The notes under the pieces are model-generated. The model saw only the letters and a list, made by a program, of their open reading frames with translations. It ran no database searches and was not told where the DNA came from. Positions 10,188 through 19,495 of a DNA stretch of 64,000 nucleotides are shown here, one piece after another; position 1 is the stretch's first letter, and each line of letters opens with the position of its first letter. Location of the stretch: contig CAVQBP010000001.1 of the NCBI GenBank assembly GCA_963710745.1, positions 1 to 64,000 of the forward strand, read 5' to 3'. The stretch comes from CAVQBP01 sp963710745. GTDB lineage: Bacteria; Bacteroidota; Ignavibacteria; Ignavibacteriales; Ignavibacteriaceae. The position numbers and the translations under genes are program-made.

Positions 10188-11099
10188 CTAAAATAATCCG
10201 TCAATAGACAGATATCTTTCACCGGTATCATAGCAGAAAGTTAAAACTTTTTTGCCTTCCGGGATATCAGGCAGCTTTTTTGCAACAGCAGCAAGAGCCG
10301 CTCCCGAGGAAATTCCTACAAAAATCCCTTCTTCTTTTGCAGCTCTTTTTGCATATTCGAAAGCTTCTTCTTTTGTTACTTGAATTGCACCATCCAGCAA
10401 ATTGGTTTTTAAAACATTTGGAATGAAGCCTGCACCTAATCCTTGGATCGGATGAGGACCCGGTTGTCCGCCGCTGATAACGGGTGATTGTGAAGGTTCA
10501 ACCGCAAACACTTTTATGTCCGGAAATTTTTCTTTAAGCACTTCGGCAACTCCTGTAATATGCCCGCCGGTTCCTACACCTGTAATTAAATAATCAATTC
10601 CATCGGGAAAATCTTCAAGAATCTCTTTAGCAGTATGTTCTTTGTGTGCTTTTACATTTGCCTGATTATCAAACTGCATTGGCATCCAAGCGTTTTTATT
10701 CTTTTCAACTATTTCCCTGGCTTTGTCGATTGCTCCATTCATACCTTTTTCTTTTGGTGTAAGTTCAAATTGAGCACCATAAGCAGCCATTATTTTTCTT
10801 CTTTCAACCGACATGGATTCGGGCATAACTAATATAAGTTTATATTTTTTTACTGCTGCAACAATTGCAAGCCCAATTCCTGTATTTCCGGATGTAGGTT
10901 CAACAATAACACTGTCCTTGTTCAATATCCCCTTCGCTTCGGCGTCTTCTATCATAGATAACCCAATTCTGTCTTTAATACTTGCTCCCGGATTAGAACG
11001 TTCAAGTTTCATCCAAACTTCAACATTCTTATTGAATAAATTATTTATTCTAACGTGCGGTGTGTTGCCAATAGTTTCAAGGATATTGTTAGCTTTCAT
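10188..11099 (-). CDS. cysK: Cysteine synthase A (O-acetylserine sulfhydrylase)
   Basis: A 303-residue PLP enzyme that makes cysteine from O-acetylserine and sulfide in the cytoplasm. The PLP lysine is K42 in NPGASIKDRIG, the substrate loop is PTSGNTGIGLA (about 68-78), the phosphate-binding glycine loop is GVGTGGHITG (about 174-183) and the C-terminal segment is GISSGAALAA. Length and motifs are normal for CysK. AAGGAG stands just before the ATG. It lies 23 bases downstream of cysE in the same orientation, so the two steps of cysteine synthesis form one operon ended by a terminator at 10146-10176. Confidence 0.95.
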   Translation of the reverse strand: MKANNILETIGNTPHVRINNLFNKNVEVWMKLERSNPGASIKDRIGLSMIEDAEAKGILNKDSVIVEPTSGNTGIGLAIVAAVKKYKLILVMPESMSVERRKIMAAYGAQFELTPKEKGMNGAIDKAREIVEKNKNAWMPMQFDNQANVKAHKEHTAKEILEDFPDGIDYLITGVGTGGHITGVAEVLKEKFPDIKVFAVEPSQSPVISGGQPGPHPIQGLGAGFIPNVLKTNLLDGAIQVTKEEAFEYAKRAAKEEGIFVGISSGAALAAVAKKLPDIPEGKKVLTFCYDTGERYLSIDGLF

Positions 11100-11122
11100 A
11101 TAATCTCCTTTAAATATTATAG

Positions 11123-11983
11123 TTAAATAATAAAGTTTATAGGTTCCTCATTCATTTTCGAATTGCCGAATTTTATTTCACTTTTATGATAAACAATTGA
11201 ATAAGGCTGAACACCGGATGTTAGCCATACGTTGCCGCCGATAACACTATTATGTCCTATTACAGTTTCACCACCTAAAATAGTCGCACCTGAATAAATT
11301 ACAGTATTATCTTCAATAGTCGGATGTCTTTTAGAATTGGACATGTTTTTATTTACACTCACTGCTCCGAGTGTTACACCCTGGTAAATTTTAACGTTGT
11401 TCCCTATTTCCGTAGTTTCTCCTATCACGATACCGGTTCCATGATCAATAAAAAAAGATTTACCTATTTTAGCACCAGGATGGATGTCAATACCCGTCAA
11501 CCGGTGTGCATATTCCGTAAGTACGCGGGGAAAATATGGGATTTTTAAATTATAAAATTCATGCGCTATGCGGTAAACAGAAATTGCAAAAAATCCGGGA
11601 TAAGTTAAAATTACTTCATCAACATTGGTAGCTGCAGGATCACCCTTAAAGATAGCTTCAGCATCCATCATTAATTTTTCGTGAATCCCGGGTATTTTTG
11701 AGAAAAAGTTCTCGGCACATTCTTTTGCAGATATTTTCCCTAGATTTTGAAGTGGTTCTATTATTTTGCATAAATTTTTTTCAAGGATATTTATTTCTTT
11801 TTCTACTTCTTCAGGTGAATCAAAATGTTTCCTGGAAAAGTGGGGGAAAAGAAGCTCCAATAATTCATCGACAAATTTTTGAACTAAATTTCGATCGGGC
11901 AGAAGGCATGATGGCTCTTTTCTTAAATGAAAAAGCTTTTCCGCAAATATGCTGATTTTTGATTTTTCTACTATGGTTTGCAT
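11123..11983 (-). CDS. cysE: Serine O-acetyltransferase
   Basis: A 286-residue enzyme that acetylates serine with acetyl-CoA, the first step of cysteine synthesis. The N-terminal helical half (residues 1-150) is followed by a left-handed beta-helix built from hexapeptide repeats, including GIDIHPGAKIGKSFFIDHGTG, which holds the catalytic His. Repeats continue through VIGETTEIGNNVKIYQGVTLG and VIGGNVWLTSGV. The long N-terminal region is of the EpsC/SrpH type rather than E. coli CysE. It directly precedes cysK, whose product normally binds the CysE C-terminus. No cysteine-rich leader like the one at 47094-47198 was found upstream. Confidence 0.92.
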   Translation of the reverse strand: MQTIVEKSKISIFAEKLFHLRKEPSCLLPDRNLVQKFVDELLELLFPHFSRKHFDSPEEVEKEINILEKNLCKIIEPLQNLGKISAKECAENFFSKIPGIHEKLMMDAEAIFKGDPAATNVDEVILTYPGFFAISVYRIAHEFYNLKIPYFPRVLTEYAHRLTGIDIHPGAKIGKSFFIDHGTGIVIGETTEIGNNVKIYQGVTLGAVSVNKNMSNSKRHPTIEDNTVIYSGATILGGETVIGHNSVIGGNVWLTSGVQPYSIVYHKSEIKFGNSKMNEEPINFII

Positions 11984-12090
11984 AAGTATATTCTTTTAAA
12001 TTAAATAATCTTAATGTAATTTTTTAAACAATAAATTTAAAGATTTCTTAGTTTAACAGCTTAATATAAAAAAATAATACCAAGTTTATT

Positions 12091-12933
12091 ATGATTGTTT
12101 ACATAAATGGAAATTTTATCCCGGAGAATGATGTCAAAATATCTCCGTATGACCGCGGATTTTTGTTTGCTGATGGAATTTACGAGGTTATGCGGACCTA
12201 TAACGGCAGAATATTCCGGATGGATGATCATTTAAATCGTTTATCTTTTAGTCTAAAAGAAATTCGGATTAACAATTTTAATGTTGATAGTGTTAAAATG
12301 ATAGTTGATGAATTAATATCCAGGAATAATATAAAAGATGATTTTACAGTTTATATCCAGGTAACGCGGGGAGTTTCATTTCCCAGAATGCATGCATTTC
12401 CTCCCAAACAAATTGAACCTACTGTTTATGTAACTATATATCCCTTAATTTCTGTTCGGAATGAAATAGATAATGGTATAAAAGCAATATTGAAAGAGGA
12501 TATCAGATGGACAAGGTGCGATATTAAATCCATATCTCTTTTGCCCGCAATTTTGGCTAACCAGTCGGCCAAAGAAAACGGGGCATCAGAAGCGGTTTTT
12601 GTTAGAGGTGGATATATAACGGAAGGTTCCCATACAAATTTTTTTGCGGTAAAAAATAGTATAATACTTACACCACCGTCGTCAAATTTAATTCTTTCAG
12701 GGATAACCAGGAATTTAATTTTTGAGATTTGTGACAAAAATTCTTTTAAAATAAAAGAAATTGAAATTGAAGAGAATGAGCTAAAAAATTTCGATGAATT
12801 TTTTATAACAGGAACAACAACGGAAGTAAAACCTGTGATTCAGATTGATGACCGGATTGTAAAAAACGGAAAACCAGGTGCTGTAACCAGAAAAATTCAA
12901 AAAGCTTTTTATCATTATGTTTCTAATTATTAA
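12091..12933 (+). CDS. Class IV PLP aminotransferase (D-amino acid transaminase-like)
   Basis: A 280-residue fold-type IV aminotransferase. The start YINGNFIPENDVKISPYDRGFLFADGIYE is partly visible in the motifs VKISPYDRGFLFADG (15-29); the PLP lysine is K146 in RCDIKSISLLP; the cofactor-contacting motif EGSHTNFFAV lies near 178-187 and the phosphate-binding LSGITRNLI near 203-211. The RGFLFADGIYEV form and the length resemble D-alanine aminotransferase (dat), which supplies D-glutamate or D-alanine, more than branched-chain IlvE. Substrate cannot be settled by eye; 4-amino-4-deoxychorismate lyase is the other relative but less likely. Confidence 0.82.
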   Translation: MIVYINGNFIPENDVKISPYDRGFLFADGIYEVMRTYNGRIFRMDDHLNRLSFSLKEIRINNFNVDSVKMIVDELISRNNIKDDFTVYIQVTRGVSFPRMHAFPPKQIEPTVYVTIYPLISVRNEIDNGIKAILKEDIRWTRCDIKSISLLPAILANQSAKENGASEAVFVRGGYITEGSHTNFFAVKNSIILTPPSSNLILSGITRNLIFEICDKNSFKIKEIEIEENELKNFDEFFITGTTTEVKPVIQIDDRIVKNGKPGAVTRKIQKAFYHYVSNY

Positions 12934-12999
12934 TAATTAGTTATAAATTTACCAGTTACTATCGAGTAACCTGCACTTAAAAGTACAAAAGAGGTCAAA

Positions 13000-14472
13000 A
13001 TGAAATTATTTATTTTTTTAACATTAATCATATTTCTATTTATGGAAACATTTGTAAATGCTCAAGTTAATTTTAGTAATTATTTCATGGATAAAACTAT
13101 GCGGATAGATTATTTTCATATTGGAGATGCAAAAGATGAAATTATTACTGTTGATAAAATATATCAATACGGAATATGGGCCGGCAGCACTAAAAACCTG
13201 ATAGATAATTTTAATAACGGCAAATATTATTATAAAGTTTATGACGTATCTTCAGGGGAATTGATATTCTCTAAAGGATTTAATTCATATTTTGGTGAAT
13301 ACCAGACCAGTTCGGAAGCTGCTAATGGTATTAAAAGAACATACAGTGAGTCTGCAATTATTCCTTATCCTAAAAATAAAATAAAATTTGTTATTGAAAG
13401 AAGAAAACAGGATAATGAACTCGAAAAATTTTTTGAAACTGAGATTGATCCTGAAAGTATTGATGTGATCAGAGAATTGATATTAGACAAATCAATTAAA
13501 GTTTATAAAGAAGTTATTAGCGGTGATTCTCATACGAAGGTAGATGTAGTAATATTAAGTGAAGGTTATACTAAAAATGAAGAGGCCAAATTTAAATCAG
13601 ATCTTAAAAGATATACAAAAATTTTTTTCAGCCAGGAACCATACAAATCCTATAAAAACAATTTTAACATATGGGGAGTATTCAAAGCATCTGAAGAAAG
13701 CGGAACCGATGAACCGCGTGCGGGTATTTACAAGAATACGGTTTTGAATTCAACCTTTAATTCTTTAGGTTCAGAGAGATATCTTTTAACTGAAGATAAT
13801 AAAGCCATGAGAGACATGGCAGCTCATGTTCCTTATGATGCAATTTATATAATGGTTAATCACAAAAGATATGGCGGCGGAGGTATTTATAATTTCTTTT
13901 GCACATTCATTTCAGATAATCAATGGAGTTCTTACATATTCCTGCATGAATTCGGTCATTCTTTTGCCGGGCTTGCCGATGAATATTATACTTCTGATGT
14001 AGCTTATAATGATTTTTACCCCAAAGGAATTGAGCCGGTTGAACCGAATATAACAGCATTGCTGAATCCTCCCAAAGTTAAATGGGAAAATTTAATTACA
14101 CCCGGTATCCAGATTCCGACCCCCTGGAGAAAGGCAGAATACGATAGCGTTGATTTAAAATGGCAGGCTGAGAGGAGGGAGCTCAATAATAAAATTGCCG
14201 AATTAAAAAAGAATAAATCACCGCAGGAGCAAATAAAAAAAGCTGAAGAAGAATATAATCAAAAAGATAAAATGCATGCTGATTGGGTAGACAGCTATCT
14301 TTCGAAAAGTAAATATGCCGGTAAGGTTGGTGCATTTGAAGGAGCAGGTTATGCTTCAAAAGGATTATACAGACCGATGCTTGATTGCATCATGTTTTCT
14401 AAAGGAGCTAAACCATTTTGTAAAGTATGTGAAGAAGCGATAATAAAAGTAATTAAATTTTATTCCGAGTAA
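13000..14472 (+). CDS. M64 family (IgA-peptidase-like) secreted metallopeptidase
   Basis: A 490-residue protein with a signal peptide (about 1-22, ending FVNAQ). Residues 27-150 form the N-terminal M64 domain; the catalytic domain begins DVVILSEGYTKNEE (about 182) and carries the zinc site LHEFGHSFAGLADEYY (about 324-339), matching the M64 HExxHxxxxLxxEY pattern. A charged helical insert lies near residues 385-430. An AGAGG site precedes the ATG. In Bacteroidota such proteins are exported and cleave proteins or mucin-like substrates; the actual substrate here is unknown. Confidence 0.9.
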   Translation: MKLFIFLTLIIFLFMETFVNAQVNFSNYFMDKTMRIDYFHIGDAKDEIITVDKIYQYGIWAGSTKNLIDNFNNGKYYYKVYDVSSGELIFSKGFNSYFGEYQTSSEAANGIKRTYSESAIIPYPKNKIKFVIERRKQDNELEKFFETEIDPESIDVIRELILDKSIKVYKEVISGDSHTKVDVVILSEGYTKNEEAKFKSDLKRYTKIFFSQEPYKSYKNNFNIWGVFKASEESGTDEPRAGIYKNTVLNSTFNSLGSERYLLTEDNKAMRDMAAHVPYDAIYIMVNHKRYGGGGIYNFFCTFISDNQWSSYIFLHEFGHSFAGLADEYYTSDVAYNDFYPKGIEPVEPNITALLNPPKVKWENLITPGIQIPTPWRKAEYDSVDLKWQAERRELNNKIAELKKNKSPQEQIKKAEEEYNQKDKMHADWVDSYLSKSKYAGKVGAFEGAGYASKGLYRPMLDCIMFSKGAKPFCKVCEEAIIKVIKFYSE

Positions 14473-14476
14473 ATTA

Positions 14477-14499
14477 CGGGGTGGAATAAATCCACCCCG
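14477..14499. terminator. Bidirectional terminator between convergent genes
   Basis: Stem CGGGGTGGA (14477-14485) pairs perfectly with TCCACCCCG (14491-14499) around a 5-base loop, between the M64 stop and the TPR lipoprotein stop. The plus-strand T-tract is weak; the minus-strand flank is moderate. Confidence 0.75.
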
Positions 14500-14507
14500 A
14501 AAAATTC

Positions 14508-15980
14508 TTATAACTTTTTCATCATTTCTTTAGCTTTGTACAAAGCAAAGGCATTGTTTAAGTTCGGAAGGGGATTGAAGTTAATAACTTTTTCACAATA
14601 TTCTTTTGCTTTATCTTTATCACCTTTCATCTGATATGCAAGTGCCATTCTATAAATGTTATAAGTATTCTGCAAATTTGACTGCTCCAGTTCTGTTAGA
14701 CAATCATCTGCTTTCTTTTGAGCCAAAGCAATCATCCCGTTTAATTGGTGAGCCAGCTTAATCTGGTTAGCATTATCGATTGCTTTTACTCCGTTCATAA
14801 ATTCCTCAGCTTTTGCCGCTGCAGTTTTAAAATCTTTTTTCTGTATAGCAACCTGAGCTTCATTATAAAGTAATCCAAGCTTTACATTATCTTTAAGCTG
14901 CTGTGAAGAGGCAGATTTATTAAATACATCAACAGCTTCTTGGAAATTATTCAATGCTTCTTTACTTTTTCCCATCTCGAGTTGTATAGTCCCTTTATTT
15001 ATGAGATCTCCCGACATATTTGCGAAATCATTACTCATATCGGCAATATCATAATTCTTTTGAATTTCATTTAAAGCCATATCAGGTTTTCCTTCATCAA
15101 TATAAGTTACAGCCAGGTTAAAATTGGCAGCTCTTTTTTCACCATCATTTCTTGCTGATTCATATAATTTCTGGATCTCCGCTCTTGATGAATCATAATT
15201 GCCCTTGTACATCTCATCTGCAGCAATTCCAAGCATAGAGGAGACAAAATGAGGATTATATGTTAAAGCTTTCTGATAATTTTCAATTGACTGATCATAT
15301 TTACCCTCTTTCATTAAAAGTTCGGCATAAGAATCATAAGGATTTGGATCGTTTGGAATTAATTCAATATATTTTTGGAATGCTTTTTCCGCTGCATCAT
15401 AATTCATTAATTGTCTGTTGCCGTATCCAAGCATATTGTATGCTAAAGAATAGCTGGAATCAATTTGAGCTGCTTTATTATACTGTTCGACGGCACTCTG
15501 ATAATCCTGCTGACCATAATAAAAATTACCCAGTAACATATGGGCTCTTTCATCATCAGGATACATCTTAACTAGTTTTTCATAATCTTCTTTTTGTTTT
15601 ACCGGATTTGCATTTACACCGGCTTCAAATCCTGAAATTTGTAATTTTTCACCCTCGGAAACTTTGTCTTCAAGGGAAACAGCTTTATTTAAATCAGCAA
15701 AAAATGCTTTTGCTGTCGGCTGGTTTTGTGCCCGGTTAAGATAAGCTAAAGCAAAATTGGAATCTGCGTTTATCGCATTTGTATAATATTGCAGCGATTC
15801 CTGTCCTTGGAGAGTTTCGGTTAAATTGCGCCCTTTCAAATATTGCTCCTTTGCTTCATCGGATGAAGTTGTAATTGGAATTTTACCTTCATCTTTGTTT
15901 TGAGTTTTACATCCCCCCCAGAAAAGAACAATGAATAGTAAAGAAAGGATAAAAAGAAATCCTTTTTGAATTTTACTCAT
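14508..15980 (-). CDS. TPR-repeat lipoprotein
   Basis: Starting at the ATG at 15980, which has GAGGG 6 bases upstream, the protein has 490 residues: a lipoprotein signal peptide with lipobox FWGGC, then tandem TPR helices throughout. The clearest repeats are at residues 140-260 (AYNMLGYGNRQLMNYDAAEKAF, part of the consensus) and again near 440-490. An upstream in-frame ATG (15995) adds five residues and is less likely. It is predicted to be anchored in the outer or inner membrane facing the periplasm, as a scaffold. A separate role from the ABC genes upstream is likely, since about 260 bases and a palindrome separate them. Confidence 0.85.
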   Translation of the reverse strand: MSKIQKGFLFILSLLFIVLFWGGCKTQNKDEGKIPITTSSDEAKEQYLKGRNLTETLQGQESLQYYTNAINADSNFALAYLNRAQNQPTAKAFFADLNKAVSLEDKVSEGEKLQISGFEAGVNANPVKQKEDYEKLVKMYPDDERAHMLLGNFYYGQQDYQSAVEQYNKAAQIDSSYSLAYNMLGYGNRQLMNYDAAEKAFQKYIELIPNDPNPYDSYAELLMKEGKYDQSIENYQKALTYNPHFVSSMLGIAADEMYKGNYDSSRAEIQKLYESARNDGEKRAANFNLAVTYIDEGKPDMALNEIQKNYDIADMSNDFANMSGDLINKGTIQLEMGKSKEALNNFQEAVDVFNKSASSQQLKDNVKLGLLYNEAQVAIQKKDFKTAAAKAEEFMNGVKAIDNANQIKLAHQLNGMIALAQKKADDCLTELEQSNLQNTYNIYRMALAYQMKGDKDKAKEYCEKVINFNPLPNLNNAFALYKAKEMMKKL

Positions 15981-16190
15981 GATATGCCCTCGCATTGTTA
16001 ATTGATAGAATAAAATAAACAGTTTAATTAATTCTGTTTCATATATTTAACAGAACCAAAACAAGATTTGATAATAGATTTGAAAAATTTATGGAATAAT
16101 TTTTAAAAAATTTATATATATTGCCAATAAATAGCAATTCTTAATTTGTAATAATTCAAACCCTGTGATATATGAACTGATATTAGACTA

Positions 16191-16221
16191 TTGTAGGGAC
16201 GGGGAACAAATGTCCCTACAA
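16191..16221. repeat. REP-like palindrome
   Basis: TTGTAGGGAC (16191-16200) and GTCCCTACAA (16212-16221) form a perfect 10-bp stem around an 11-base loop. It lies between the DUF4340 gene's stop and the TPR lipoprotein's upstream region. GTAGGGAC-type palindromes occur as dispersed repeats in many genomes. It may also terminate the DUF4340 operon, though the T-tract is poor. Only one copy was found in the window. Confidence 0.55.
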
Positions 16222-16244
16222 CATTTAGAGAACGGGATTTATTA

Positions 16245-17186
16245 CTATTTCTTCTTTGCGAAGTAGTTGTTTCCGACAAATATTTTCCCTTTAAGATCGT
16301 TTTTCTTTCCGTTAAAATATGCATCGGGATTTTGTGATGAATGAATTAAAAAGTTTGTAGAATCAATATAAGCTGATATGGTAACCGCACCTAATGCAGA
16401 AGATTCAATGGTAAGGGTATATGCAGCTTTACTTAGCAGAGATTGATCCGGGTTGTCTACAAAATCAGAACCTGTTAAATGGGACAATGTTCTGAGAAAT
16501 ATTGCAGTTTTCGATGAATCTATTTTAAGTTTATTAATGTTCCAATGATTTGTAGTATCTTTAACTAACTGAAAAGAACTGTCAGCAGGATAAGTAAAAG
16601 TTAAACGTTTCCAATGTGACATATCATCACTTACAATAGTATTATTTCTAAAATAATCAGGCTTTTGATTAACTGAAAACTCTAGGAAACCGTTTGTTTC
16701 ATAAACATTTTTATCCCCTTGTACTCTTACATAAGTCATCATTGTTCTGGGCTGCTGGTATGAAAATTTCCCGATAATTATATCAAGCGCATTATCGTTT
16801 CCTTCAAATACTTTTACTCTTGTTCCGGATGTATCTACTTTAAACTCACTCCATTTACTTTCATCCTGTGCTGCAACACTGTTAGCTTTTATTCCGGATA
16901 GCTGGGTTATGAGGTTTATTATCTTTGAATTCTCAGCAGGTACAGTATTATTATCAGTAAGCTGAACTTCCCAGTTATTTCCTTCTTTAAATATTTTAAT
17001 CTCTTTATGATTATTAGCCTTGGGATAGATACTGATAGAAGTAACTTTTGAAGTATCAATATTTACGATATCTCTTTTAAATGATCTCTCCTCGCGGGAA
17101 GAATCAAAATAAATATAAATTGCTGCTAATCCTAAAAGAACAACAAAAATTACTGCAAGAGCTTTTGAAGAAATTTTATTAAACAT
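16245..17186 (-). CDS. DUF4340 protein, partner of the GldG-like ABC system
   Basis: A 313-residue protein with one N-terminal membrane anchor (about 8-28) and a long extracytoplasmic part with DUF4340 beta-rich repeats: ITSISIYPK-type starts, a GKFSYQQPRTMMTYVRVQGD segment and a closing FVGNNYF. Function is unknown. DUF4340 proteins are commonly encoded right after GldG-type auxiliary proteins of ABC systems, as here: the start overlaps the upstream gene by 8 bases, so it is very likely cotranslated and part of the same complex. Confidence 0.85.
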   Translation of the reverse strand: MFNKISSKALAVIFVVLLGLAAIYIYFDSSREERSFKRDIVNIDTSKVTSISIYPKANNHKEIKIFKEGNNWEVQLTDNNTVPAENSKIINLITQLSGIKANSVAAQDESKWSEFKVDTSGTRVKVFEGNDNALDIIIGKFSYQQPRTMMTYVRVQGDKNVYETNGFLEFSVNQKPDYFRNNTIVSDDMSHWKRLTFTYPADSSFQLVKDTTNHWNINKLKIDSSKTAIFLRTLSHLTGSDFVDNPDQSLLSKAAYTLTIESSALGAVTISAYIDSTNFLIHSSQNPDAYFNGKKNDLKGKIFVGNNYFAKKK

Positions 17187-18702
17187 AATCTTCGTTCATC
17201 CATTTATTTCTTAGTTTTCTTCTGTATTGATAACGGATAACTCCAAAACCGATAATAAGCAGAATGGGCAGAAGGAAATTCAGATATTTAAGAAAAACTT
17301 TGGTACCGTCTTCCAGGTTCGGGTCAATTGGACGAGAGCTTATACCTTTTGTCCTGAGAGCAATAAGGCCTGTGTCATCCGAAAGCCAGTCAATAGCATT
17401 TGTCATTAAATTAATATTATCCTCTGAGAGTCTTTGAGCATTTTGACCTGAACCGTTTACTGCGAAATCACCATCTCCAAAAACAACCATTTTAGAATAA
17501 GTATTGTCAAAAATTTTCCCGTCAACAGCAACTGCTACAGGTAAAGAAGATACCGGGAAATCACTTTTGGTCCATTGCTTCATAACATTAAAATAAACCG
17601 GGGGTTTTTCAACTCCTGTATTTTTCGATGTCATAGCTAATTTTACTATATGAAGAGTTGTATCTGCCGGAGAAATTTTTATTGGACTTGCAAACGGAAA
17701 TATAACCGATTCGATTCCTTTAGTAATCGGATGATCTGCAAACGTTGTTATCACAGGCAAATAAGGAAATTTAACAGGTGTATTCATAACGAACATACCA
17801 TTCTGCTGTCGAACCATTATATTCCCTGAATTAGCATCCAGTACAAATTCATTCTGTACATCGATACCTTTTTTCTGCAGCCAGTTAGCAAATCCTGTGT
17901 ATACACTTGAGCCGGTTGCATTTGAAGGATTTCCATCTACCCTGTTTAATGCCAACAATAATCTGCCTCCTTTAGCCATGTAATCATCAAGCTGTTTAAA
18001 ATACTGGGGATTTACAGTGTCTTTGGGAGCAATAACAACTAATGTTTTATATTCGCTGGGAATGCCGGTTGTATCATTAAATTTTACAGTTTCTACATCA
18101 TACATTACATTAAGCTGAGATCTAAGTTGAGGTAAATCCGAAAGAGCAGGTTCTCCATTACCCTGTAAGAAAGCTATTTTAATTTTCTGTTTTAAAGTTA
18201 ATTTTTTAATATTGGATGATAATGCGTATTCCATTGCCGAACCCGGCTGAATAAAGGGAATTGTTTCTTTCTTCTCACCATATTGAAGTATGGCGCCAAG
18301 ATAAGCTCTCTGCTGCTTCATCTGGTCGCGCTCGCGAACATTGATCATGATGGGCTGAATACCGGCTTGCTGGGCTTCCATTTCAGTTTCCTGATCTTTA
18401 TTGGGATTCACAAACTGATAAACAATTTTCCCACCTGAAGCATTCTCATATTCAATAAGCATATCCTTAAAATCCTGTTTTACTTTTGCTACATTCGGCG
18501 GTAAATCTTCAGAAAAATATGCAGTAATTGTTACAGGTTCATCCAAAGATTTTAATATGTTTTTTGTTGCCTGGCTTAGTGTATATTCTTGATCAGCAGT
18601 AAAATCAAGTCTTACAAAAAAACGGTAAGCAAAAAAATTAACTATTATCAGAATACCAAAAACCAAAAGGAGGCCGGTGATGACTTTTTTCTTAGTTAGC
18701 AT
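17179..18702 (-). CDS. GldG-like ABC transporter auxiliary protein
   Basis: A 507-residue protein with an N-terminal membrane anchor (about 7-29), a large extracytoplasmic region of ABC-type auxiliary (GldG/DUF4350) type with VTITAYFSEDLPP (about 54-66), AMEYALSSNIKKL, a Rossmann-like MAKGGRLLLALNRVDG and VVFGDGDFAVN, and a C-terminal membrane segment followed by a basic tail. In Bacteroidota the GldA-GldF-GldG set is needed for gliding in flavobacteria, but close relatives occur widely in non-gliding species, so gliding is not claimed. It is 5 bases downstream of the permease gene. Confidence 0.88.
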   Translation of the reverse strand: MLTKKKVITGLLLVFGILIIVNFFAYRFFVRLDFTADQEYTLSQATKNILKSLDEPVTITAYFSEDLPPNVAKVKQDFKDMLIEYENASGGKIVYQFVNPNKDQETEMEAQQAGIQPIMINVRERDQMKQQRAYLGAILQYGEKKETIPFIQPGSAMEYALSSNIKKLTLKQKIKIAFLQGNGEPALSDLPQLRSQLNVMYDVETVKFNDTTGIPSEYKTLVVIAPKDTVNPQYFKQLDDYMAKGGRLLLALNRVDGNPSNATGSSVYTGFANWLQKKGIDVQNEFVLDANSGNIMVRQQNGMFVMNTPVKFPYLPVITTFADHPITKGIESVIFPFASPIKISPADTTLHIVKLAMTSKNTGVEKPPVYFNVMKQWTKSDFPVSSLPVAVAVDGKIFDNTYSKMVVFGDGDFAVNGSGQNAQRLSEDNINLMTNAIDWLSDDTGLIALRTKGISSRPIDPNLEDGTKVFLKYLNFLLPILLIIGFGVIRYQYRRKLRNKWMNEDYV

Positions 18703-18707
18703 AATAT

Positions 18708-19436
18708 TTAATCAACAATATTTCTTTTTGATAACATAGCCTCAGCAAGTATTAATCCGAAAAATGATATGCTGAGAAAATAAATTATATCTTTGGAATC
18801 AATTACACCACGTGAAATCGATTCAAAGTGAGTAGACAAATTCAGATAGTTTAAAATTTCCCCTATTATTCCAGTAAAATCATTTGCAAGTGTGCTGAAT
18901 ATTATAAGGAAAAACACACCTATAAAAAGTGATAAAAGGAAAGCAACAATTTGATTATTTGTTACACTGCTTGCAAAAAGACCGATACTGATATAAACCA
19001 TGCTCATTAAAATCAGCCCGAGATAACCGCATATAACAGCACCATTATCAATAGGACCTATTGATGCAACAGTAATATAATACGGCAAGGTAAGAAGCAA
19101 TGCTATGACGATTAAAAGCAGGCAGGCTAAAAATTTTCCGAGAACAACTTCCCAATCAGTTACAGCTTTTGTTAACAGCAGTTCAATTGTACCGGATTTA
19201 TTTTCTTCGGCAATCATTTTCATTGTAAGCGCAGGAATGAAAAAGAAAAGTGTCCAGTATGCTACAGAGAAAAAAGGCTGAAGTGTTGCCTGCCCAATAA
19301 AAAATATATCGGAACCGAAGAGCCATGTAAAAAATCCGCTCAATCCAAGAAAGACAACAATTAAAATATAAGCTGTTAATGAATCAAAAAAAGATTTAAG
19401 TTCTCTTATTGCAATTATCCAGATTTTATTAACCAT
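18708..19436 (-). CDS. ABC-2 type permease (GldF-like)
   Basis: A 242-residue integral membrane protein with six predicted membrane segments and the ABC-2 permease N-terminus (IAIRELKSFFDSLTAYI). The characteristic MKMIAEENKSGTIELLLT coupling segment lies at about residues 76-93. It forms the membrane part of the transporter with the ATPase upstream and GldG-like protein downstream. Length and topology match GldF. Exported substrate unknown. Confidence 0.9.
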   Translation of the reverse strand: MVNKIWIIAIRELKSFFDSLTAYILIVVFLGLSGFFTWLFGSDIFFIGQATLQPFFSVAYWTLFFFIPALTMKMIAEENKSGTIELLLTKAVTDWEVVLGKFLACLLLIVIALLLTLPYYITVASIGPIDNGAVICGYLGLILMSMVYISIGLFASSVTNNQIVAFLLSLFIGVFFLIIFSTLANDFTGIIGEILNYLNLSTHFESISRGVIDSKDIIYFLSISFFGLILAEAMLSKRNIVD

Positions 19437-19495
19437 GTTTTATTAACGTATTTAAATTTTGTAATTATTGTACAACTTTATAATCTTGTAATTAA

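Noticed and set aside
12958..12980. GTTACT-ATCG-AGTAAC hairpin as a terminator of the aminotransferase gene
   Set aside because: Six-base AT-rich stem without a T-run; too weak to call.
16112..16324. A 70-codon minus-strand frame overlapping the DUF4340 end
   Set aside because: It shares bases with the DUF4340 gene in another frame and runs through the REP-like palindrome; no homology.
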